Made by a program: the position numbers and the translations under genes
In this document: in pieces, positions 1 to 5,372 of the stretch
How the letters are laid out: each line of letters starts with the position of its first letter
Position numbering within the stretch: the first letter of the stretch is position 1
Assembly (NCBI GenBank): GCA_039934475.1
Contig: JBDTMC010000525.1
Span: forward strand, 1 to 5,372
Direction of reading: 5' to 3'
Source of the DNA: JBDTMC01 sp039934475
Lineage (GTDB): Bacteria > Acidobacteriota > Terriglobia > Bryobacterales > Bryobacteraceae
Length of the DNA stretch: 5,372 nucleotides
Notes under the pieces: model-generated
The model's database searches: none
Told to the model about the DNA's origin: nothing
What the model saw: only the letters and a program-made list of their open reading frames with translations

Positions 1-2
1 CA

Positions 3-1592
3 GGGCTATGGAGCTATGCGCGCACGCAGTTTGACGCGACGGTTCGGGAGCTCGCCCAAATGGAGGAATCGGCGAAAGAGGCATTGCGGGAGAGTGAGTT
101 CCGCTATAAGAGGCTGGTTGAAAACATCAACGACGCCATTGTGGTGGACGACATAGACGGACGGATTGTGTTTGCGAGCCCGCGGTTTCTGGAGTGGTTT
201 GGCCTGGCGGAGGGCGACCTGGCGAACGTCACGCTGGAGGGGATTGCGGCGCCGGAATGGAAGAAGACGGTGCGCGAGTATCACGGCCGGCGCGTGCGCG
301 GTGAGAGCGCTCCGGAACGATTCGAATACGAAGGAATACGGGCGAATGGAACGCGAATTTGGATGGAAGCGCTGGTGACGACGGTGGAGCGGACCGGGCG
401 GGTGATGGGGACGCAATCGGCGCTGAGGGATATGACGGAGCGGAGGCGGATTGAGGAGCAATCGCTGCAGGCACAACGGCTGGAAAGCGTGGGGCGACTG
501 GCGGGCGGGGTGGCGCACGACTTCAACAATCTGTTGACAGTGATTCTGGGGTATAGCGCGACGTTGCTGGATGAGGTTGGCGAGGCAAAGAGGCAGCGCG
601 AAGCACTGGAACAGATTCGTCTGGCGGCGGAGCGGGCGGCGGATCTGACGCAGAACCTTCTGGCGTTCAGCCGCCAGCAGGTGGTAAAGCACAGGGCGGT
701 GAATGTGAACCTGGTGGTGGTGGAGGCGGAAAAGATGTTCGGGCGATTGATGGGGGCGGACGTCGATTTGGATCTGCAACTCGGTTCGGACTTAGGCATG
801 GTGATGGCGGATGCAGGGCAGTTGCAGCAGGTGCTGATGAATATGGTGTTAAATGCGCGGGATTCGATGCCCGACGGCGGCGTGCTGCGCATCGAAACGA
901 GGAACTTTACGGTGGACGAGACGGGGGCGGAGGAGCATCCTTGGGTTCCTCCGGGTGAGTACGTGTATCTCAGCTTGTCGGATACGGGGACGGGTATGAG
1001 CGAGGAGGTACAGCAGAGGGTGTTTGAGCCGTTCTTTACTACGAAGGAACAGGGCAAAGGAACGGGACTGGGGCTGGCTACGGCGTATGGAATTGTGCGG
1101 CAGTGCGGAGGGTGGATAGGCGTGCGCAGCCGTCTAGCCGCTGGCACAACGTTTCACATCTATTTACCGAAGATGGCGGGGACAGCGGGGCCTTTGGCTG
1201 CGGCAAGTGTGGCAGTGGTGGCGGCGCGAGGGTGGGAGACGGTGCTGCTGGTGGAGGACCAGGAGGCGGTGAGGCAGATTACCGGGGAGATGCTGAAGAA
1301 TTGCGGATACGTAGTGATGTCGGCGAACGGCGGGCCGGAGGCGATGGCGCTTGCGAGGGGTTTCGAGGATACGATTCATATGCTGGTGACCGATGCGGTG
1401 ATGCCTAAGATGAGTGGGCGCGAGTTGGCGCGGATCTTGAAGGCGGAGCGCCCCGGGATGAGAGTGGTGATTATTTCGGGGTATGCGGAGACAGAGCCGG
1501 GCGAGGGGGGAGACGACGGGTTTGAGTTTTTGCAGAAGCCGTTTACTCCCGAGGTGCTGGCGGGGAAGTTGCGGATTGTGCTGGAGAGTTGA
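3..1592 (+). CDS. Hybrid sensor histidine kinase (PAS-HisKA-HATPase-REC), 5' end outside window
   Basis: This is a signal-transducing kinase that autophosphorylates on histidine and passes the phosphate to its own receiver domain. Numbering from the ATG at 60: PAS sensor about 13-125; HisKA dimerisation domain about 138-205 with the H-box HDFNN and phosphoacceptor H153; HATPase domain about 250-371 with N-box N261/N265, G1 box DTGTGM (308-313), F-box FEPFFTTK (322-329) and G2 box GKGTGLGL (332-339); C-terminal receiver about 393-510 with acidic pair E399/D400, phosphoacceptor D445, S473 and K493-P494. All catalytic residues needed for kinase and receiver function are present. No membrane segment is visible, so the seen part is cytoplasmic. 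The frame stays open with no stop from base 3 to the ATG at 60, and the extra codons read as a linker, so the true start is probably upstream. ATG 60 does have GGGAG 9 nt before it and is the alternative start. What the PAS domain senses is unknown, and no separate DNA-binding response regulator is in view. Confidence 0.93.
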   Translation, partial: GLWSYARTQFDATVRELAQMEESAKEALRESEFRYKRLVENINDAIVVDDIDGRIVFASPRFLEWFGLAEGDLANVTLEGIAAPEWKKTVREYHGRRVRGESAPERFEYEGIRANGTRIWMEALVTTVERTGRVMGTQSALRDMTERRRIEEQSLQAQRLESVGRLAGGVAHDFNNLLTVILGYSATLLDEVGEAKRQREALEQIRLAAERAADLTQNLLAFSRQQVVKHRAVNVNLVVVEAEKMFGRLMGADVDLDLQLGSDLGMVMADAGQLQQVLMNMVLNARDSMPDGGVLRIETRNFTVDETGAEEHPWVPPGEYVYLSLSDTGTGMSEEVQQRVFEPFFTTKEQGKGTGLGLATAYGIVRQCGGWIGVRSRLAAGTTFHIYLPKMAGTAGPLAAASVAVVAARGWETVLLVEDQEAVRQITGEMLKNCGYVVMSANGGPEAMALARGFEDTIHMLVTDAVMPKMSGRELARILKAERPGMRVVIISGYAETEPGEGGDDGFEFLQKPFTPEVLAGKLRIVLES

Positions 1593-1617
1593 TTGAATGG
1601 GTGCCGGGTAAATCCAC

Positions 1618-1623
1618 GGGAGG
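1618..1623 (+). promoter_or_regulatory. Ribosome binding site for the enolase-superfamily gene
   Basis: GGGAGG lies 5 nt before the ATG at 1629 and is a near-ideal Shine-Dalgarno sequence. It decides the start: the in-frame TTG at 1593, directly after the kinase stop, has no such signal, and using it would put 12 residues ahead of the twin-arginine signal peptide. Confidence 0.8.
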
Positions 1624-1628
1624 AAATC

Positions 1629-2906
1629 ATGGGTGAATGGACGCGGCGAGGGTTTGTGGGAACGCTGTCGGGCGGGATGGCTGCAACGTCGTTTGCGGCG
1701 GGCCGGGGGGCGATTAAGATCACGGACCTGCGATGCGCTGTGATCGGGAAGAATCCGGTGGTTCGTATTGTTACGGACCAGGGGATTTCCGGGTATGGGC
1801 AGGCGGAGTCCACAAAGCCCTATCTCAAACCGATGGTGCTGTTCTATCGGGACTACCTCTTAGGCGAGGACCCGACGGACGTGGCGAGAGTGATGATGAA
1901 GATCCGCCGCATGGGGGCGTCGAAGCCGTGGGGATCGGCGGTGAGCGCGATTGAGATTGCGCTGTGGGATATCGCCGGGCAGGCCGCCGGCGTGCCGGTG
2001 TACAAGCTGCTGGGCGGGAAGATTCGGGATCGCGTGCGGGCGTATAACGGGGGCGTGCGGTTTCCGATGACGGGGCAGATGCCCCAGGACTACGCCGAGA
2101 ATGTGGCGAAGATGAAGGAGGCCAAAGAGGGGTTCACGCTGATCAAGCAGGCGGTGGGGTTTCACAATCCGGCGATGATGCGCGCCTTGCCGGATATGTG
2201 GTACGACGAACCGCGGAAGGGGGCGTCGCATGCGGATCGGGGTTTAATGACCGAACGGGGGCTGGATCATGTCATCGCCTGCGTGGAGGCGATGAAAAAG
2301 GTGCTGGGGAAAGAGATCGGGCTGGCTTTGGATTGCGGGCCGGGGTGGATGGTGAAGGACGCCATTACGTTTGCGCGGGCACTGGAGCCGCTGCGGATCA
2401 CGTGGCTGGAAGATCTGATTACGGGAGATTACACGCCGTATCCGAATGCCGAACTATTTCGGGAAGTCACGCAGAGTACTTCAATCCCGATTCACACCGG
2501 AGAACAGATCTATCTGCGGGAGAATTTCAAGGATTTGATTGAGAAACAGGCGGTGAATGTGGTGGGGCCGGATCCGGAGGATGTTGGTGGGATCGGGGAG
2601 TTGAAGTGGATTGCGGAGTACGCCGACTTGCACGGCATCCTGGTGGCGCCGCATGGAATTTTCGACGGGCTAATCGGGCTGGCGGCGCATGTTCATATGG
2701 CGGCGGCGCTGCCACAGAATTACATTGCGTTTGAGTATCCGGTGGGCCAGCCGGACTGGTGGTACGACATTGTGGATGGGCTGCCGAATCCGATTATGAA
2801 GGGCGGGTTTATCGATGTGTGGGATAAGCCGGGTCTTGGGGTGACGTTCCGGGTGGCGGCAGCGAAGGCGCACCTGGCGGCGGAGGATCGCCAGTTCTTC
2901 GATTAA
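1629..2906 (+). CDS. Tat-exported enolase-superfamily protein, mandelate racemase / acid-sugar dehydratase type
   Basis: A 425-residue member of the enolase superfamily; these enzymes abstract the proton alpha to a carboxylate and stabilise the enolate with Mg2+. Residues 1-24 form a twin-arginine signal (TRRGFVG at 5-11, then a small hydrophobic stretch ending SFAAG), so export folded to the periplasm is likely. The N-terminal capping domain runs to about 135 and the barrel follows. Probable metal ligands are D235 (ALDCGPGW), E261 (WLED) and E292 (TGEQ). The mandelate-racemase Asp-His dyad is D315 (GPDPEDVGG) and H342 (APHG), 27 residues apart, the spacing I recall for D270/H297 of mandelate racemase. 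E369 (AFEYP) is the likely final acid. In the strand-2 K-x-K position it reads I-K173-Q-A175, so only the first lysine is kept, which favours His-based chemistry (dehydratase or epimerase). About 30 extra residues (roughly 178-210) separate strands 2 and 3. The C-terminus DKPGLGV is typical of the family. The substrate cannot be named. It lies 36 nt after the kinase and may be cotranscribed. Confidence 0.9.
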   Translation: MGEWTRRGFVGTLSGGMAATSFAAGRGAIKITDLRCAVIGKNPVVRIVTDQGISGYGQAESTKPYLKPMVLFYRDYLLGEDPTDVARVMMKIRRMGASKPWGSAVSAIEIALWDIAGQAAGVPVYKLLGGKIRDRVRAYNGGVRFPMTGQMPQDYAENVAKMKEAKEGFTLIKQAVGFHNPAMMRALPDMWYDEPRKGASHADRGLMTERGLDHVIACVEAMKKVLGKEIGLALDCGPGWMVKDAITFARALEPLRITWLEDLITGDYTPYPNAELFREVTQSTSIPIHTGEQIYLRENFKDLIEKQAVNVVGPDPEDVGGIGELKWIAEYADLHGILVAPHGIFDGLIGLAAHVHMAAALPQNYIAFEYPVGQPDWWYDIVDGLPNPIMKGGFIDVWDKPGLGVTFRVAAAKAHLAAEDRQFFD

Positions 2907-2910
2907 GAAG

Positions 2911-2940
2911 ATAAAGGGGTCTGACCCCTTTATTTCCTTT
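2911..2940. terminator. Palindrome between convergent genes, likely bidirectional terminator
   Basis: Arms ATAAAGGGGT (2911-2920) and ACCCCTTTAT (2924-2933) pair perfectly over 10 bp with a CTG loop. A T-rich run (TTTATTTCCTTTATTTA) overlaps the end of the right arm and continues past it on the + strand. On the - strand the stem is followed by TTTATCTTCTTAAT. It begins 4 nt after the stop of the enolase-superfamily gene and ends just before the stop of the convergent M56 gene, so it can end transcription of both. The U-tracts are interrupted, so efficiency is uncertain. The GGGGTCTGACCCC core also resembles dispersed intergenic palindromes found in many bacterial genomes. Confidence 0.7.
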
Positions 2941-2942
2941 AT

Positions 2943-3836
2943 TTAGGTGTGGAGGAGGCGTTCGAGGAGCGTGAAGAGCGATTCGGTGGCGCCTTGGGCC
3001 GCTAGGCAGGCGGTAAGAAGTAGAGGGGCCAGGAGTAGCAGCGAGAAACTATGATCGGCTTGGCGTTGCGGGGCGAGAAGACGCTCGACACGGGCGTGAA
3101 TCTCGGAGGCCGATCCGACCAAGGCGCTGGCCAACACAGGCGAAGTTTTGGCGCGGCTGCGGGCGACGCGCAGGAGTACTTCGGCGAGTAGCGCGGCGCG
3201 CTCGGGGTCGCCCTGGACGGCGCGATCGTCGGCGGCGCGTTCGGCGTAGCGGGCCCAGGACTGCTCCAGCGCAGCGAAAGCCAGCGGAGGCGCCAGCAGC
3301 ATGAGCAGCCTTTTCAAATTGTCGGCCGCTCGGAAGTGGGCCATCTCATGGCGCATGGCGACCTCCTGCTGCTCGGCGGGTATCGCTTCGAGGAATCCAC
3401 GGGAGACGACGATGTGCGGACGCCGGATGCCGGTCACGGCGAGGAACGGGTCGCCGGTTTCGAGCACATACTGCCGTTCCGGCCCTTGCAGCCGGCGCAC
3501 GGCATAGAGAGCGCGTGCGGATCGCACCAGGCTCTGGATCCAGAGAGAGACGCCGGCGGCGGCAGCGAGGGTCATGAACCAACCAACCGTTTCGGCCCCG
3601 GTGGCAAGTTCTCCTTGCAGGAACGCGGGAATCACGACGCCGGCGATTAGAGACAGGGCGCAAAGCACGGGCAGGAAGCGGAGAGCCACAAGGAGGCTGG
3701 CGGCGGATCGCGGACTGAGGCGCTCGCAGATCCAGCGCTTCGGAACTGCCGCTACGGCGAGACCGAAGGCGGCGTAGAGAAAGAAGAAGGAACCGAAGGC
3801 GAGAATGACGGCGCGGGCTGCATAGGGGTAGTTCAT
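2943..3836 (-). CDS. M56-family (BlaR1-type) membrane zinc metallopeptidase without sensor domain
   Basis: A 297-residue integral membrane protein of peptidase family M56, the family of BlaR1 and MecR1. The zinc motif HEMAH is at 163-167 (E164 catalytic, H163 and H167 ligands). The third ligand is probably E199 in ERAAD (199-203), the M48/M56-type ExxAD motif. Hydrophobic segments lie at about 9-31, 47-72, 84-103, 174-192 and 264-281, so the protease domain lies between membrane segments, as in BlaR1. BlaR1 itself is roughly twice as long because of a C-terminal penicillin-binding sensor outside the membrane; here the protein ends about 16 residues after the last hydrophobic segment, so that sensor is absent. 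The start ATG overlaps the stop of the BlaI-like gene upstream (ATGA), which indicates translational coupling and a functional pair. By analogy it should cleave or trigger loss of the repressor; the inducing signal is unknown. Assignment to M56 is firm; the biological role is inferred. Confidence 0.9.
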   Translation of the reverse strand: MNYPYAARAVILAFGSFFFLYAAFGLAVAAVPKRWICERLSPRSAASLLVALRFLPVLCALSLIAGVVIPAFLQGELATGAETVGWFMTLAAAAGVSLWIQSLVRSARALYAVRRLQGPERQYVLETGDPFLAVTGIRRPHIVVSRGFLEAIPAEQQEVAMRHEMAHFRAADNLKRLLMLLAPPLAFAALEQSWARYAERAADDRAVQGDPERAALLAEVLLRVARSRAKTSPVLASALVGSASEIHARVERLLAPQRQADHSFSLLLLAPLLLTACLAAQGATESLFTLLERLLHT

Positions 3837-4258
3837 GCCTGGCCGCCTTTCAAATCTTCGCGGCGGCGACGAATCTTCTCTTCCAGTTCATCGAGCAGCG
3901 AAGCGTCCTGGCGAGTGACAGCGTCAATGAGGCACGAAACCAACTGCCCACCGCCGGCAAAGCTGCTGATGACGCGCCGTGCTTCCAACTCGTCCAGTTG
4001 CATCCGTGTGTACTTGGGCTTGTAGACGAAGGCGCGCTGGACCTTGCTGCGCTCAAGGAGGTTCTTCTTGCAGAGGCGATCAAGCGTTGTGGTGACGGTG
4101 GTGTACGCCAGTGGCTGTTCGATGGCATCGAGAACTTCGCGGGCATAGGCGCCACCTCCACTTTTCCCGAGTGTCCACAAGGCCTGCAGGACTTGGGATT
4201 CTAACGGACCGAGGCTAGAGAGGGGGACGGGGTCGCCGCCGCGGAAGAGTTGCGTCAT
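3833..4258 (-). CDS. BlaI/MecI/CopY-family transcriptional repressor
   Basis: A 141-residue protein of usual length for the family. An N-terminal winged helix covers about 14-82: the first helix is LGPLESQVLQALW (16-28), the recognition helix region is AYTTVTTTLDRLCKKNLLER (51-70), and the wing RAFVYKP (75-81) follows. This is the classic pattern of BlaI/MecI. The C-terminal half (about 84-135) is the helical dimerisation part, ending in a charged helix ELEEKIRRRRED. Members bind operator palindromes as dimers and are released when a partner M56 protease cuts the dimerisation region. The N-F bond that I recall as cut in staphylococcal BlaI is not conserved at the matching place, around residues 110-113. 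It is the first gene of a two-gene operon with the M56 peptidase (4-nt overlap) and is divergent from argF. Autoregulation is expected. Its ATG at 4258 has only a weak GGA about 13 nt upstream. Confidence 0.92.
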   Translation of the reverse strand: MTQLFRGGDPVPLSSLGPLESQVLQALWTLGKSGGGAYAREVLDAIEQPLAYTTVTTTLDRLCKKNLLERSKVQRAFVYKPKYTRMQLDELEARRVISSFAGGGQLVSCLIDAVTRQDASLLDELEEKIRRRREDLKGGQA

Positions 4259-4287
4259 GCTATGAAGTTTCCATCATCGCAAGATTC

Positions 4288-4317
4288 TTGACAACGCGGC
4301 GTTGGCTGTGTAATTAT
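4288..4317 (+). promoter_or_regulatory. Sigma70-type promoter of argF
   Basis: A perfect -35 hexamer TTGACA (4288-4293) is followed after 17-18 nt by an AT-rich -10 region, TAATTA (4311-4316) or AATTAT (4312-4317, 4 of 6 matches to TATAAT). A TGTG just before it could act as an extended -10. Transcription would start near 4324, about 35 nt before the GTG start of argF. The 100-nt gap has no better + strand candidate. The -10 hexamer itself is imperfect. Confidence 0.6.
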
Positions 4318-4322
4318 TCAAT
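4305..4322. promoter_or_regulatory. Candidate ARG box 2, weaker, overlapping the argF -10
   Basis: The core TGTGTAATTATTCA (4307-4320) matches 12 of 14 positions of the symmetric form TGAATAATTATTCA; the left half-site is degenerate. Its centre is 20 bp from that of the box at 4325-4342, leaving 2 bp between the 18-bp boxes. Paired ARG boxes with 2-3 bp gaps are the known binding arrangement for hexameric ArgR. The right half-site also forms a 7-bp dyad (TTATTCA, 6 nt, TGAATAA at 4314-4333) with the next half-site, so other pairings are possible. Confidence 0.45.
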
Positions 4323-4341
4323 TGACTGAATAAACATTCAG
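4313..4341 (-). promoter_or_regulatory. Possible promoter of the blaI-like / M56 operon
   Basis: Reading the - strand, AATAAT (4318-4313, 5 of 6 matches to TATAAT) is preceded at 17 nt by CTGAAT (4341-4336, 3 of 6 matches to TTGACA). Transcription would start near 4306 and leave a leader of about 48 nt. The elements lie inside the palindromes at 4305-4342, so a protein bound there would block both divergent promoters. The weak -35 keeps this tentative. Confidence 0.35.
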
Positions 4342-4342
4342 T
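4325..4342. promoter_or_regulatory. Candidate ARG box 1 (ArgR operator)
   Basis: The core TGAATAAACATTCA (4327-4340) matches the ARG box pattern TGAAT-4 nt-ATTCA with both half-sites perfect. The full dyad GACTGAATAAACATTCAGTC (4324-4343) has 8-bp perfect arms around AAAC. It covers the expected transcription start of argF, the position expected for repression by arginine-bound ArgR. The argF context and the match to the known motif support each other. No argR gene is in the window, and a BlaI- or TetR-type repressor could use the same palindrome. Confidence 0.6.
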
Positions 4343-4345
4343 CCA

Positions 4346-4353
4346 GAGAGGGA
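4346..4353 (+). promoter_or_regulatory. Ribosome binding site of argF
   Basis: GAGAGGGA lies before the GTG at 4359, with GAGG at 4348-4351 leaving 7 nt to the start codon. It supports the non-ATG start. Confidence 0.7.
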
Positions 4354-4358
4354 TTGCC

Positions 4359-5303
4359 GTGGCCACGCCTATCACCGCCAATGCGATCGGCCGGATTTCC
4401 GCAGGAGATCTGACCCGGGACCTTGATCTGTCCCATGATGAGCTGATTCATCTACTCGAATTGGGCAGCCAGGTAAAGCGCAATCCCGCTCGTTATGCGC
4501 ACTCCCTTTCCAGCCGCTACTTGACGCTGCTGTTTGAGAAGCCTTCGCTGCGGACGCGGCTGACTTTCGAACTGGCGATTAAGCAGCTGGGTGGCGATTG
4601 CGTGGTCAGCAATGGTCCGATTGGCGAACGCGAGCCCTTGAAAGACGTGGCTCGGAATCTGGACCGGTGGACCAACGGGATTGTCGCGCGGACGTTCACA
4701 CAGGACACGGTAGAACAACTCGCAACTTGGTCGAGCGTGCCGGTGATTAACGCGTTGAGCGACGCTTTCCACCCGTGCCAGGCGCTGGCCGACATGTTGA
4801 CGGTGAAAGAGCAGTTTGGACACTGGCGGGGATTGAAACTGGCATTTGCGGGAGATGGCAATAACGTCGCACATTCCCTGATGATCAACGCGGCGCGGTT
4901 GGGAATGGATTTTGCGATTGCGTGCCCGAAGGGCTATGAGCCGGACGCGGAAATCGTTTCGACGGCTGTTGGCCTGGCTGCCGTTTCGGGGTCGGAGATT
5001 ACGGTCACTTACGACGTGAACGAAGCCGTGGCCGGGGCGCATGCGGTGTACACCGACGTTTGGGCGAGCATGGGCCAAGAGAGCGAAGCCGAAGAACGCA
5101 AGCGGGCTTTCCATCCTTATCAGGTGAACGGCAAGCTGATGGCGCAGGCGCGGCCGGATGCGGTGTTCATGCACTGCCTGCCGGCGAAACGCGACCAGGA
5201 GACCACGGATGAGGTGATGGAATCGCCGCGTTCGGTGGTGTTCGACCAAGCTGAGAACCGGCTGCACGTGCAAAAGGCGCTGCTGCTGATGCTGCTCGAC
5301 TAA
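4359..5303 (+). CDS. argF: Ornithine carbamoyltransferase
   Basis: Makes citrulline from ornithine and carbamoyl phosphate (EC 2.1.3.3) in cytoplasmic arginine synthesis; the family acts as a trimer or a multiple of it. The 314 residues are the usual length. The carbamoyl-phosphate site is FEKPSLRTRLTFE (59-71), with the SLRTR variant of the common STRTR; HPCQALAD is at 138-145; the hinge and second domain include GDGNNVAHSL (165-174). The ornithine loop DVWASMGQE (233-241) holds the SMG motif that separates true OTC from the acetyl- and succinylornithine enzymes, and HCLPAKR (272-278) carries the catalytic-site cysteine C273. The C-terminus FDQAENRLHVQKALL (295-309) is canonical. The GTG start is chosen for its good ribosome binding site and a family-like N-terminus. 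The promoter and ARG-box-like palindromes lie directly upstream, and a probable argH begins 55 nt after the stop. No sign of damage or transfer; the gene uses more C-ending codons than the kinase and enolase-superfamily genes. Confidence 0.96.
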   Translation: MATPITANAIGRISAGDLTRDLDLSHDELIHLLELGSQVKRNPARYAHSLSSRYLTLLFEKPSLRTRLTFELAIKQLGGDCVVSNGPIGEREPLKDVARNLDRWTNGIVARTFTQDTVEQLATWSSVPVINALSDAFHPCQALADMLTVKEQFGHWRGLKLAFAGDGNNVAHSLMINAARLGMDFAIACPKGYEPDAEIVSTAVGLAAVSGSEITVTYDVNEAVAGAHAVYTDVWASMGQESEAEERKRAFHPYQVNGKLMAQARPDAVFMHCLPAKRDQETTDEVMESPRSVVFDQAENRLHVQKALLLMLLD

Positions 5304-5358
5304 CTCCGGCGGAGTAGGCCTACACTGGATCTATGTATAGGATTGGCGCGTCCGCCCT

Positions 5359-5372
5359 ATGAAGCTCTGGGG
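5359..5372 (+). CDS. argH: Start of probable argininosuccinate lyase, cut by window end
   Basis: Only five codons are visible: ATG AAG CTC TGG GG-, giving M-K-L-W-G. Argininosuccinate lyases commonly begin M-x-L-W-G-G-R-F, and the position right after argF on the same strand fits an argF-argH arginine operon. The frame is closed by TAG at 5338-5340 with no other start between, so this ATG is the only choice. No Shine-Dalgarno sequence is visible before it. A short upstream frame (5333-5362) ends in TGA overlapping this ATG and could couple translation. The evidence is five residues plus context, so the call is tentative. Confidence 0.55.

Noticed and set aside
281..1147. Long open frame on the - strand inside the kinase gene (288 codons), and another at 6-779
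   Set aside because: Composition is Ser/Pro/Arg-rich with no family motif. They are GC-rich shadow frames opposite a gene with complete kinase motifs.
1593..1628. TTG start for the enolase-superfamily gene directly after the kinase stop
   Set aside because: No ribosome binding site fits it, and the ATG at 1629 has GGGAGG at ideal spacing and begins a well-formed Tat signal peptide.
2943..4258. Beta-lactam resistance operon
   Set aside because: The BlaI and M56 families are present, but there is no beta-lactamase, no PBP2a-like gene and no penicillin-binding sensor domain. The families alone do not show resistance.
4266..4294. - strand promoter TTGTCA with a -10 near 4266-4271 for the blaI-like gene
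   Set aside because: The -10 (GAAACT) is poor and would put the transcript start almost at the ATG. AATAAT at 4313-4318 is a better -10.
4359..5303. Acetyl- or succinylornithine carbamoyltransferase, or aspartate carbamoyltransferase
   Set aside because: The SMG ornithine loop (DVWASMGQE) and HCLPAKR are those of true ornithine carbamoyltransferase. The SLRTR variant alone does not move it to another subgroup.
5303..5315. Small hairpin ACTCC-GGC-GGAGT after argF as a terminator
   Set aside because: Only 5 bp and no T-run after it. The probable argH follows 55 nt downstream, so read-through is more likely.

Overview
The window is GC-rich bacterial DNA holding five genes, plus the first codons of a sixth. 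No tRNA, rRNA, CRISPR array, insertion sequence or phage gene is visible. The gene families fit an Acidobacteriota-type genome (Solibacter/Bryobacter-like): a PAS hybrid histidine kinase, a Tat-exported enolase-superfamily enzyme, a BlaI/M56 pair and an SLRTR-type ornithine carbamoyltransferase. That placement is an inference from family style, not from a marker gene.

Left part (1-2906, + strand): a hybrid sensor histidine kinase enters the window already open at its 5' edge. It carries PAS, HisKA, HATPase and receiver domains and stops at 1592. After 36 nt comes an enolase-superfamily protein of the mandelate racemase type. It has a twin-arginine signal peptide, so it probably acts in the periplasm. 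A strong palindrome (2911-2933) lies between this gene and the convergent gene that follows, and can serve as a terminator in both directions.

Middle part (2943-4258, - strand): a two-gene operon with an ATGA overlap. It encodes a BlaI/MecI/CopY-family repressor and then a membrane M56 (BlaR1-type) zinc metallopeptidase that has no extracytoplasmic penicillin-binding sensor domain. By analogy with BlaR1/BlaI, the peptidase probably inactivates the repressor on a signal that the sequence does not reveal.

Right part (4259-5372, + strand): a 100-nt divergent regulatory region, then argF (ornithine carbamoyltransferase). After 55 nt a reading frame starts M-K-L-W-G, the typical N-terminus of argininosuccinate lyase (argH), and runs off the end. 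The divergent region holds a good sigma70-type promoter for argF. Over its -10 region and start site lies a near-perfect ARG box with a second, weaker box 20 bp upstream. This suggests ArgR control of the arginine genes. The same sequences also overlap the only plausible promoter for the blaI-like operon, so the two divergent units may be co-regulated.

I see no clearly new multi-gene system. The points most worth a second look are the shared arginine/BlaI regulatory region, the sensor-less M56 peptidase and the exported mandelate-racemase-like enzyme with an altered active-site lysine motif.
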